From an uncultured Veillonella sp. (lineage in GTDB: Bacteria > Bacillota > Negativicutes > Veillonellales > Veillonellaceae): a stretch of 64,000 nt of DNA. Positions 15,828 to 24,400 of this stretch are shown piece by piece. How positions within the stretch are numbered: the first letter of the stretch is position 1; the number at the start of each line of letters is the position of its first letter. The notes below the pieces were generated by a model. That model was not told where the DNA came from. It saw only the letters and a list, made by a program, of their open reading frames with translations, and did no database searches. A program made the position numbers and the translations under genes. The stretch spans positions 1 to 64,000 of the forward strand of contig UPXS01000002.1 of the NCBI GenBank assembly GCA_900538355.1, in the 5' to 3' direction.

Positions 15828-16818
15828 TGCTCACTATTTAGTATGGCTAGTAGTATTTTTAGCATTAGCCTTCGACTATATCAATGGCTTCCACGATACG
15901 GCGAATGCCATTGCCACATCTGTATCAACCCGTGCTATTGAGCCTAAAAAAGCTATTATGATGACAGCAGCACTCAATTTCTTGGGGGCCATGGTTAGTA
16001 CAGGGGTTGCAAAGACAATCGGTGGCGACATCGTAATGTCTGCATCTCTTATCAATAGTGGAATCATTTCAGCAGCTCTTATCGGTGCCATCACATGGAA
16101 CTTGCTTACATGGTATTGGGGGATTCCGAGCTCCTCATCTCATGCGCTTATCGGTGGTATCATTGGTGCTGTAGGCTGGTCTGTAGGCTTTGATGCGTTA
16201 AATGAGGCAGGTATTTTAAAAATTTTCTTATCCCTTATTTTATCTCCAATTGTAGCCATGATTGGTGGCTATATTGTGATGAAAGTATTGTTGCTTATCT
16301 TTGGTAGATTTTCTCCAATTACGTTGAATGATAGATTTAGATCCATGCAAGTTGTATCTGCCATCATGATGGCCTTCTCACATGGCTCTAATGATGCGCA
16401 AAAGGCGATGGGGATTATTACCTTAACCTTGCTTAGCGGTGGCTTTATTGATACATTGGATGTGCCATTATGGGTTAAACTTTGTTGTGCTACGGCTATG
16501 GCCATGGGTACAGCAGTGGGGGGTTGGAAAATCATCTCTACCATGGGGACTAAGATTTTCAAACTAGAAACAATTAATGGTTTTGCTGCTGACTTAAACT
16601 CTGCTATCACTATTTTTACAGCTACATTCTTACATTTACCTGTAAGTACGACACACGTTGTAAGTGGTTCCTTGCTTGGCGTAGGTTCCTCTAAACGTCT
16701 TAAAGCTGTTAACTGGGGCGTAGCAAGATCGATGGTGTTGGCTTGGTTTGTAACAATTCCATTATCTGGTATTGTAGCGGCTATTGCTTATGAAATCGGT
16801 CATTTACTATTTGGTTAA
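15820..16818 (+). CDS. PiT-family inorganic phosphate transporter
   Basis: 332 residues with about ten membrane segments. Both PiT signature repeats are visible: DYINGFHDTANAIATS near residue 18 and AFSHGSNDAQKAMG near residue 186. Family members take up phosphate, or metal-phosphate, with H+ or Na+ across the inner membrane. Its partner DUF47 gene overlaps upstream. The length is short compared with E. coli PitA (499) but normal for the Firmicute form. A terminator follows at 16845-16867. Confidence 0.93.
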   Translation: MLDAHYLVWLVVFLALAFDYINGFHDTANAIATSVSTRAIEPKKAIMMTAALNFLGAMVSTGVAKTIGGDIVMSASLINSGIISAALIGAITWNLLTWYWGIPSSSSHALIGGIIGAVGWSVGFDALNEAGILKIFLSLILSPIVAMIGGYIVMKVLLLIFGRFSPITLNDRFRSMQVVSAIMMAFSHGSNDAQKAMGIITLTLLSGGFIDTLDVPLWVKLCCATAMAMGTAVGGWKIISTMGTKIFKLETINGFAADLNSAITIFTATFLHLPVSTTHVVSGSLLGVGSSKRLKAVNWGVARSMVLAWFVTIPLSGIVAAIAYEIGHLLFG

Positions 16819-16844
16819 TATAATAGCTATATAAAACAAAAAAA

Positions 16845-16867
16845 AGACTGCGAAAGCAGTCTTTTTT
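16845..16867 (+). terminator. Terminator after the phosphate transporter
   Basis: AAGACTGC/GCAGTCTT stem around a GAAA-type loop, followed by a T run, with A residues upstream. Confidence 0.9.
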
Positions 16868-17180
16868 TGTTCTGTAGTTTTAAGTTCTGTAGTTTTCGGT
16901 TTGGATTGATTAAGATATTCGGTTTATTAGTTGTGGTTAAGCTTTTTTGAAGCGTTTTCTTATAAAATTGTCACCAAAGAATATAGGTATACACTAGGTT
17001 TTAAATACTATATTCTATAAAAGCGATTTATCTATATTTGGCAACGTTAATGTCACTAATCAAGTTGAATATAGGGGAATACTTATAAATATGTGCTTTT
17101 CTTGACTATGCATTTTATTAATAAATGTAGTTTATTACTTGTTTAATAGTTGTTTTAGGATTGTTTATATTGAATAACTA
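16868..17180. other. AT-rich intergenic stretch, nothing recognised
   Basis: About 310 bases without a plausible gene, tRNA or riboswitch core. It ends at the promoter of the 57-residue protein gene. Confidence 0.6.
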
Positions 17181-17209
17181 TTGCATACTTATGTAACGGA
17201 GGTTATACT
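17181..17209 (+). promoter_or_regulatory. Promoter for the GAGRPR small protein
   Basis: TTGCAT at 17181-17186, a 17-base spacer, and TATACT at 17204-17209. The small gene starts 43 bases downstream. Confidence 0.7.
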
Positions 17210-17251
17210 ATCGGTAGAAGGAGTTTTTCAAGTGAAAAGTGAGGTATGTAT

Positions 17252-17425
17252 ATGGCATGGGGTGGAACTAGACGCGGTGCCGGGCGCCCACGTAATCCGA
17301 TTAAACGTATTGGTAGAACCATTCGACTTAGTGATGAAGAGTTTCTTTCACTCAAACCATTGATTATGGCCATCAAGGCAAATAATGATAAACGCTATAG
17401 GCAACAATGTACTAGAAATGCATAA
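17252..17425 (+). CDS. Small basic protein with GAGRPR motif
   Basis: 57 residues, starting MAWGGTRRGAGRPRNPIKRI and continuing into RTIRLSDEEF. The GG-x-R-x-GAGRP motif followed by a basic strand and an R-I/L-S-D-E-E segment is common in small phage- and plasmid-type DNA-binding proteins with a ribbon-helix-helix start. The product is very basic, consistent with nucleic-acid binding, but its function is unknown. GAGG at 17241-17244 favours the ATG at 17252 over the in-frame ATG at 17246. Its own promoter lies at 17181-17209, and a terminator at 17562-17593 ends the region. Confidence 0.65.
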   Translation: MAWGGTRRGAGRPRNPIKRIGRTIRLSDEEFLSLKPLIMAIKANNDKRYRQQCTRNA

Positions 17426-17561
17426 ATAAGGCATTGTCACAGCATATACAACATAATAAACTTTTAATCTATTTTACAATAACCCATTATTTAAATCTTT
17501 CAACTACAACACATCTCTACTCTCTAACAATATGCTGTGTGCAATACAAAGCAGTACGAAG

Positions 17562-17593
17562 AAGGTCCCAATTCAATGAATTGGGACCTTTTC
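17562..17593 (+). terminator. Terminator before the PTS operon
   Basis: AAGGTCCCAATT pairs with AATTGGGACCTT and is followed by T residues. Confidence 0.85.
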
Positions 17594-17697
17594 CGTTATG
17601 TATAGTATAATAATTCCTATTTTGTTATATGAAAAAACTCATAGAATGGATATAATAAAAGTATGTACGTAAGTAAATAAATTCAGGAGGTGTTAGC

Positions 17698-18162
17698 TTG
17701 TTACAAGATTTACTATCTGAGGATAATGTATCCTTTCATTATCCTGCAGAAACGTGGGAAGAGGTAATTCGTCACGGTGGTCAACTCATGGTTGATGCGG
17801 GTTTTACTGATCCATCTTATACGGAGGCTATGGTTGAGGTAGTACGTGAAATGGGGCCATATATTGTGTTGGCACCAGGTCTTGCTATGCCACATGCTCG
17901 TCCGGAAAATGGGGCAAAACGTGTAGGTACCGCATTGGTAACCTTAGAAAAACCATTGAATTTTGGTAGCCCTGACAATGATCCCGTTTCTGTAGCGCTA
18001 TTCTTATGTGCACCGAATAAGGATGAACATATTCAGTTGTTGACGGATATTGCTACATTATTTGAGGATGATGAGTTTTTAGATGCGGCCGCTGATTTTG
18101 AAAGTATTGAAGATGTACAAGAGTTCTTGGCAACGCATTTAGAAGATCAAGAATACGTTTAG
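17698..18162 (+). CDS. PTS EIIA component, ascorbate/mannitol type (UlaC-like)
   Basis: 154 residues of the PTS EIIA-2 fold (PF00359). The phosphorylated His is H66 in GLAMPHARPE, which accepts phosphate from HPr and passes it to EIIB. The start is a TTG with AGGAGGTG seven bases ahead; no in-frame ATG fits the domain start. EIIB and EIIC genes follow directly, so this is one transport complex. The set resembles the L-ascorbate (Ula/Sga) family, but no ascorbate catabolic gene is adjacent, so the sugar is uncertain. Confidence 0.9.
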   Translation: MLQDLLSEDNVSFHYPAETWEEVIRHGGQLMVDAGFTDPSYTEAMVEVVREMGPYIVLAPGLAMPHARPENGAKRVGTALVTLEKPLNFGSPDNDPVSVALFLCAPNKDEHIQLLTDIATLFEDDEFLDAAADFESIEDVQEFLATHLEDQEYV

Positions 18163-18174
18163 TAGGAGGAAAGT

Positions 18175-18450
18175 ATGATTTCTGTATTAACTGTATGCGG
18201 TAATGGCATTGGTTCTAGCTTGATGCTAAAAATGAAAATTGAAGAAATCTGTGCTGAAAATGGTATTGATGCACAAGTTGAATCTATTGATTTTAATGCC
18301 GCACAAGGCCGTAAAGCGGACCTTATTGTAACTGTAAAAGAATTGGCTGAACAATTTGAAGATAAGAATGTTGCTATTGTTCGTAGCTATATTAATAAAA
18401 AGAAAATCACAGAAGATATTCTTGATGCATTGAAACAAGCGGCTCAATAA
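18175..18450 (+). CDS. ulaB: PTS EIIB component, ascorbate type
   Basis: 91 residues. The phosphocysteine loop VCGNGIGSSLML carries the active Cys at residue 8, as in SgaB/UlaB. It takes phosphate from the EIIA upstream and phosphorylates the sugar during entry through EIIC. AGGAGG precedes the ATG, and it lies 12 bases after EIIA. The length is normal for a free-standing IIB. Confidence 0.92.
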   Translation: MISVLTVCGNGIGSSLMLKMKIEEICAENGIDAQVESIDFNAAQGRKADLIVTVKELAEQFEDKNVAIVRSYINKKKITEDILDALKQAAQ

Positions 18451-18479
18451 TGTAACAACTATATATAGGAGGTAGTGCC

Positions 18480-19847
18480 ATGGAAATGGTATTAGAGTTC
18501 TTACGTGATGTGCTGTCTCAACCAGCACTTTTGATTGGTATTATGTCATGTATTGGCTTGATTGCCTTGAAACGCCCGTTTCATAAGGTAATGACTGGTA
18601 CATTGAAACCTATTCTTGGATACTTAATGCTCGCAGCTGGTGCAGGTGTTATCGTTAACAACCTTGATCCACTAGGTAAGATGATTGAGCATGGCTTCCA
18701 TATTACTGGTGTAGTTCCAAACAACGAAGCTATCGTGGCTGTAGCACAAAAGGTACTTGGTGTTGAAACGATGTCTATTCTCGTAGTAGGCTTATTGATG
18801 AACTTATGTATTGCTCGTTTCACCAAGTTCAAATATGTGTTCTTAACAGGTCACCACAGCTTATTTATGGCTTGTCTTATGTCTGCCGTACTCGGTACAG
18901 CTGGCTTGTCCGGTATGGAACTCATCCTTGTAGGTGGTTTCTTGATGGGCGCTTGGTCTGCTATTTCTCCAGCAATTGGTCAAAGCTATACATCTAAGGT
19001 TACAGAAGGCGATGAAATTGCCATCGGTCACTTTGGTAGCTTAGGTTACTATTTATCCGCTTGGGTAGCTAAATATGTTGGTAAAGCAGACGATAGTACA
19101 GAAGACATTGAAATTCCAGAAAAATGGGGCTTCTTACGTGATTCTACATTATCTACAGCATTAACTATGATTGTATTCTACTTGATTGCAGCCTTTGCGG
19201 CTGGTTCTGAGTTTGTAGCTACTTTATCTGGTGATATGAGTCCTTACTTATATGCTGTTATGAGCGCTATGAACTTTGCTGTAGGTGTAACAATCGTATA
19301 CTCCGGTGTACGTATGATCTTAGGTGATTTAATCCCTGCATTCCAAGGTATTGCAACAAAAATTATCCCTAATGCAATCCCAGCAGTAGACTGTGCCGTA
19401 TTCTTTACATATGCTCCAACAGCAGTAGTATTGGGCTTCATTAGCTCCTTTATCGGCGGTATCATCGGTATGCTCATCCTTGGTGCTGTAGGTGGCGTAT
19501 TAATCATTCCTGGCCTTGTACCTCATTTCTTCTGCGGTGCAACAGCAGGTATCTATGGTAATGCTACAGGCGGACGTCGTGGTGCTGCAGTAGGCGCATT
19601 CCTTAATGGTTTGGCTATTACCTTCTTGCCAGCATTGGCATTGCCAGTTCTTGGTCAATTAGGTTTCCAAAATACAACATTTGGTGATGCAGACTTTGCC
19701 GTAATGGGTCTTGTACTTGGTCATGCATTCGAATGGATTGGTATGGCTGGTATCTATGGTATCGTAGCGATTGCAGCTCTTGTACTTATTATTCCAAACT
19801 TTATTAAAACAAAAGGTAAAGTTATTAACTACGTAGAAGAGGAGTAA
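18480..19847 (+). CDS. ulaA: PTS EIIC permease, ascorbate type (UlaA/SgaT)
   Basis: 455 residues with 10-11 membrane segments, the usual length of UlaA. It forms the sugar channel in the inner membrane. Segments such as KPILGYLMLAAGAGVIVNNLDPLG and GLVPHFFCGATAGIYGNATGGRRGA match the SgaT family. AGGAGG precedes the ATG. The stop shares its last base with the next start, so translation of the DUF454 gene is coupled to it. Substrate (L-ascorbate or a related acid sugar) is inferred from family only. Confidence 0.92.
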   Translation: MEMVLEFLRDVLSQPALLIGIMSCIGLIALKRPFHKVMTGTLKPILGYLMLAAGAGVIVNNLDPLGKMIEHGFHITGVVPNNEAIVAVAQKVLGVETMSILVVGLLMNLCIARFTKFKYVFLTGHHSLFMACLMSAVLGTAGLSGMELILVGGFLMGAWSAISPAIGQSYTSKVTEGDEIAIGHFGSLGYYLSAWVAKYVGKADDSTEDIEIPEKWGFLRDSTLSTALTMIVFYLIAAFAAGSEFVATLSGDMSPYLYAVMSAMNFAVGVTIVYSGVRMILGDLIPAFQGIATKIIPNAIPAVDCAVFFTYAPTAVVLGFISSFIGGIIGMLILGAVGGVLIIPGLVPHFFCGATAGIYGNATGGRRGAAVGAFLNGLAITFLPALALPVLGQLGFQNTTFGDADFAVMGLVLGHAFEWIGMAGIYGIVAIAALVLIIPNFIKTKGKVINYVEEE

Positions 19848-20242
19848 TGAAAACAACTGAGCAACATAGCAATGTTGTAATACGATATATATTCCTTACT
19901 ATAGGTGCTATTAGCTTTGCTCTTGGTACAGCGGGTATCGTATTACCACTATTGCCAACAGTACCTTTTTATATGCTTACCTTGTTTTGTTTAGCTCGAG
20001 GATCTGGACGTTTTCATAACATGTTCTTAGAATCTAGTTTATATCAAAAGACTGTTGGTGCTTATGAACGTGATAAAGCGTTAACGTTGTGGACAAAGTT
20101 GTCCATTCTCTTATCTGTGAGTACAATAATGGCAATTGGTGCGTATTTCAGTCAAGATATGCCCATCGTACTTGGTGTTATGGCCTTTGTATGGATTGGT
20201 CATGTTATAGCATTAGTCTTTATTGTAAAAACAAAAAAATAA
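19847..20242 (+). CDS. DUF454 (YbaN-family) inner membrane protein
   Basis: 131 residues with three to four hydrophobic segments. LGTAGIVLPLLPTVPFYMLTLFCLARGS is the core motif of DUF454/YbaN proteins, whose function is not established. It overlaps the EIIC stop by one base (TAATGA), so it belongs to the PTS transcript. That coupling suggests a membrane role tied to the permease but does not prove it. A strong terminator follows at 20251-20295. Confidence 0.85.
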   Translation: MKTTEQHSNVVIRYIFLTIGAISFALGTAGIVLPLLPTVPFYMLTLFCLARGSGRFHNMFLESSLYQKTVGAYERDKALTLWTKLSILLSVSTIMAIGAYFSQDMPIVLGVMAFVWIGHVIALVFIVKTKK

Positions 20243-20250
20243 TTCTAAAT

Positions 20251-20295
20251 ATAGCCTCGTAAACTACATTGGTTTAGTTTACGAGGCTATTTTTT
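20251..20295 (+). terminator. Terminator of the PTS operon
   Basis: A perfect 15-bp stem (20251-20265 with 20276-20290) is followed by six T residues. Confidence 0.92.
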
Positions 20296-20344
20296 GTGTA
20301 AACTTATATTTTTAAAGAAAAAATGAATTATTACAAAAATTGAG

Positions 20345-20373
20345 TTGACAATGAATATCAATAAGTATACTAT
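20345..20373 (+). promoter_or_regulatory. araC-type regulator promoter with overlapping Fur-like box
   Basis: TTGACA at 20345-20350 and TACTAT at 20368-20373 are 17 bases apart. TGACAATGAATATCA at 20346-20360 matches the Fur 7-1-7 consensus TGATAATnATTATCA at 12 of 14 fixed positions and covers the -35 and spacer. Iron-loaded Fur bound here would block RNA polymerase. The match is visible; regulation is inference. Confidence 0.65.
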
Positions 20374-20424
20374 GATAATTGTGTAAGTGATAATTTATAT
20401 AGTATTTGTGTATATGGTGATAGT

Positions 20425-21315
20425 ATGAATCCACATAATCATGCAATTTCACATGCAGGACTTACTATGTCGAGACATACGGTGTTTGACGGTATCGATC
20501 TATTATTTCTGGATGTGAAAGAAGAGTCGGTTCAATTTTATGCTAAATCACATACCAAGACATTTGCCATAAATCATTGTGAAGAGGGGCGCATCGAGTG
20601 TAAGTTTACATCTGGGGAATATTTATATATGGGGCCAGGAGATATGTCATTAGGATGGCATACTCATGCTGACTACCAACATAAAAATTATTTCCCTACA
20701 AAACTTTTTAAGGGAATTGTATTACTCGTAGATGTTGAAAAAGCGCAACCAGTATTGGATTCTCTTGTTACTGAGTCACGTATTAATTTAACAAGCCTAG
20801 CTGAACGATTTTGTGAGCATTCCGAGTACGGTATGATGATGGAAGAAACTGAATCGGTTAGACAGATTTTTTCTAGCTTATATAAAGTGCCTGACCAAAT
20901 CAAAGGGCACTATTTTAAATTAAAGGTTATTGAGATCTTTTTGTTATTATCTGTAATTTCTACGAGCAATAATGAAAAGAGAGCAACCTATCGGAAACAG
21001 CAGGTTGATATTGTGAAAGCTGTTAATGAATATGTATCTACTCAGTTTATGAAGCGCATTACAATTGAGACATTATCTGAACAATTTGATGTACCTACGT
21101 CTACATTAAAACGATGTTTTAAGGGCGTATATGGTACGACTATACATCAATATTTAAAAGAATGTCGTATTAATGCGGCTAAGAGGTTACTCCATGAAAC
21201 CGATCAATCGATTCTAGAAATTGCTAATGCCGTAGGCTATGAGAATGGCAGTAAGTTTACTAGCGCCTTTAAAGAGGCTACTGGTGTAACTCCAAGTGCT
21301 TATCGTAAGGTATAA
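20425..21315 (+). CDS. AraC-family transcriptional regulator
   Basis: 296 residues. The C-terminal hundred residues hold the double helix-turn-helix of AraC/XylS proteins: ITIETLSEQFDVPTSTLKRCFKGVYGTTIHQYLKECRI, then SILEIANAVGYENGSKFTSAFKEATGVTPSAYRK. The N-terminal part is a cupin-like sensor region. The layout resembles regulators of siderophore or heme receptor genes (PchR/YbtA type), and the next gene is a TonB-dependent receptor. The likely job is to activate the 21497-30665 operon when the ligand is present. No strong Shine-Dalgarno is seen before the ATG at 20425. Its promoter carries a Fur-like site. Confidence 0.9.
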   Translation: MNPHNHAISHAGLTMSRHTVFDGIDLLFLDVKEESVQFYAKSHTKTFAINHCEEGRIECKFTSGEYLYMGPGDMSLGWHTHADYQHKNYFPTKLFKGIVLLVDVEKAQPVLDSLVTESRINLTSLAERFCEHSEYGMMMEETESVRQIFSSLYKVPDQIKGHYFKLKVIEIFLLLSVISTSNNEKRATYRKQQVDIVKAVNEYVSTQFMKRITIETLSEQFDVPTSTLKRCFKGVYGTTIHQYLKECRINAAKRLLHETDQSILEIANAVGYENGSKFTSAFKEATGVTPSAYRKV

Positions 21316-21368
21316 CAATTTAATATTGTCCGAAACGTATATTTTTGGTCTTTTCGGAGTAGATATGC

Positions 21369-21446
21369 AAGATACACTTTGCTAACATTAAAATGTAAAT
21401 GATATTTATTGTCAGTTATATGTTAGTAGAGTGTATCTTTTTTTTG
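21369..21446 (+). promoter_or_regulatory. Leader hairpin with embedded Fur-like box
   Basis: AAGATACACT...CTAACA (21369-21387) pairs with TGTTAG...AGTGTATCTT (21421-21439), interrupted only by a TTG/TAG internal loop, and a run of eight T residues follows. The shape is an intrinsic terminator placed between the regulator and the receptor gene. Its loop contains TGATATTTATTGTCA (21400-21414), again 12 of 14 fixed positions of the Fur consensus. It may end the araC transcript, attenuate the receptor operon, or both. A TTGTCA at 21409-21414 could be a -35 element. Confidence 0.6.
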
Positions 21447-21496
21447 AGAGTGAAAGATACAAAACGTATAATTAGTTAAAATTTGAGGAGGGCACA

Positions 21497-24400
21497 ATGG
21501 ACCGGTGGGGACATACAAAGCGCGCCATAATTCTTTCTAGTGCAGTTGCCTTATGGCTTAGCGCACCTCTTGTAGTATGGGCTGAGAATGCAACCGTTAC
21601 TACAGATGTTGTTCATGTTAAAGGAACATGGGCAGAAGAAGAAGCAAAATTGAACTCACAGCAAGTGCAAATTATTACCAAGAAAGATATTGAGAAGAAG
21701 CAGGCGAAGTCCGTCGAAGACATTATTTTTACACAAACAGGCGTATCTAGAACTGTAGACGCTATGGGACGTGTAGGCGTATCTATTCGTGGTGCAGAAG
21801 CGCGCCACACACTTATTTTAGTAGATGGTCAACCAGTACTAGGCGATTTTGATAAGTACTCCGGTGCAGCAGATGAGGTTCAACGGTTAGGTACAGAAAA
21901 TGTTGAACGCATTGAGGTTATCCAAGGGGCCGCCAGTGCAAAATACGGTTCCGATGCTATTGGTGGTGTTGTTAACATCATCACAAAAAAAGCACAAAAG
22001 AAACCGACCTTACAATTGAACGCAGAAGGCATGCGTCGAAAGAGTGATGGTGATACATTCCCATTCCAAAACTTCTTTATTCGTGCTGACTCTGGTCAAA
22101 TGGGTAAGTTAAAGGTTGGTTTGTCAGGCAGTAAACGTGATCTTATGCCTGTTTTAGCATCCGTTAAACGTCGAGATTCTGGCATGGCCTTTGATTATGC
22201 AAAACATAATTTCAAGCCAAATGTGCTTCGTTATTATGGTGATGCGGCTGATATCGGTCTTGTAGCAACCTACGAAGCTAATGATAAGAATAAATTTGAA
22301 ATGCGGCTTAATCGCTACACAGAAGACCTTGTACGCGATGTTAAGCACTCCGACTCTGACTTAGAACCTCAACAACATTTCAAACGTACTGCGGACCGTA
22401 ATACGGCAAACTTACAATGGTCCTCTCGCGCCGGTAAAAGCGACTGGACAGTTGAAACTAACTACTCCCGCATCAAAGAAAATGACGTAGCCCTCATTAG
22501 TTATACAGGGCGCTCCGCCTATGAAGGATCCAATGAGTTGCGTTATATCGATAACATCGATCATCGTCAATTGGATATTCGAGCTAATGCGAATACACAG
22601 CTCAATAAAAATCATTTGCTTAGCTACGGCGTAAGCTATGCTCGTGAAGAAGGATCTGGTAGCCGATTGAAGAGCTCCCCTCATACAAGCACCATGTACA
22701 TTGATCCATGGGAGTACGATAAGAGCTTACTAGTTGATAAACTTGACCGTCTTGTACGTCGTAAAGGCGATAATAGCATCAAGGTTTACTCTCATATCCA
22801 CGACTATAAATTCATTAATTCCGGTGGCGGTATGCCGCAATGGGATATGGATTATGAATATTACGGTGCAGAAACAGATGCTCAAAAACCAGGTATAACT
22901 TACGATGACTATATAAACTATGGTTTGTCTGAAAGTAGATTAAGTGATTGGTCTAGTACATCTCCTAATAATCAACCTGTAACAGATGAGTTTAAAGCTC
23001 GTTATAAGGCTTTAGAAGACCGTTTAAAAGCTGAAAATCCTGTATTATCTGCAACACGTGCCAATATTGTAGGGGATTACTTTAAATACGGCGAGTCCAA
23101 TGATCCGGAAATGCGTAAAAAAGCACCTAAATTAAATGGTAAAGCCTTCTTAGAAGAATATCGTAGCCGTGATCAACGCTTAACAACTGGTAGCGGTACG
23201 ATTCGTAAGTTAAATGCTTATGTTTCTGATACATGGCAGGTAAATAAGAACTTAACATTATCCCCAATTCTTCGCTTTGATAACAGCAGCTTATTTGGTT
23301 CTAATTTATCTGCGTCCTTAGGCATGACCTATAACGTTAAAGGTAATACTCACCGTAGATTTAAAGCCAATGTAGGGACGGGCTATACAGAACCTGGGAT
23401 GGGCGAATTGTGGTATAATTGGGAAATGTATGCTTCTAACCCGGTTGGTATTGGGGTTGCAAAACTTGGTTGGTATTGGGCTGGCAATCCTAATTTGAAA
23501 CCTGAGAAATCGGTTAACTTTGACATGAGCTTAGAAGGTGAAAATAAAAATACCTATGCTCGCGTAGGCGTATTCCATAACCGCATCAAGAACTATATGT
23601 CCGTATACTTCACTGGGGACTTTATGGACTTTGCGCCATACCTCAAAGGCGATGCGAAGTACCAACGAGCACCAGATATGATTTACAGCTTTAAAAATAT
23701 TGGTAAAGCGGAAATCACCGGTGTACAAGCTGAAGTACAACAAAAATTTGGCAAATATTGGTCTGGTAAGTTAGGTTATACATACTTACATGCTATCAAT
23801 AAGAGCGATCCAAGTATGCCTCGACAATTGCTTGATAAACCAATGCATAAAGTTGATATCGGTATTACCTATGACAATCCTAAATCCGGTTGGAATGGTT
23901 CTATTTGGGGTGATTACTATATCAATATGCTTGATAGCAATACCCTTAACAATGGTGGTAACTACTGGCCAGATATCTTGTCTGGTGATGCAGGCGTTTA
24001 TAATAAGCAAACCTACGAAAAGAAAACATTCGGCATTTGGAACGTAATGGTTCAAAAACGATTCAATAAAAATGCCATGATGTACTTTGGCATCAATAAT
24101 ATCTTTAACCATCGCGATGACGACCGTGCTACGCAAGAACGCGTGTATCGTGTAGGGGTTAATCTTAAATTTGGTGGTGGAGACAGCAGTAAAACGACAG
24201 CTATCGGTAAGACTAAGGATGGTGCAAAAGGTAGCGTAACAGGTGCAAATGTAGCGAGCACTACTGGGGAAGTTGCAAATGGTGAATCCGGTGTACAAAA
24301 TGTATCTGATGTGGTTCGCCTAACTGACTTTATTCGTTCTGATTTCGACGCCACAAAAGAACGTGGTGTTACATTAGTTGGCGACTACAGAGCACGTTGG

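Noticed and set aside
17181..17363. 60-codon frame starting at a TTG
   Set aside because: It begins inside the -35 element of a promoter, lacks a ribosome binding site and overlaps the better supported GAGRPR gene in another frame.
24170..24340. Two separate genes joined by a sequencing error
   Set aside because: The frame stays open, codon use is uniform and the second half has no signal peptide or start site, so a true fusion is the simpler reading.
23786..24354. Minus-strand frames of 170 and 100 codons opposite the receptor gene
   Set aside because: Opposite a strongly supported receptor frame, with no domain and no ribosome binding site.
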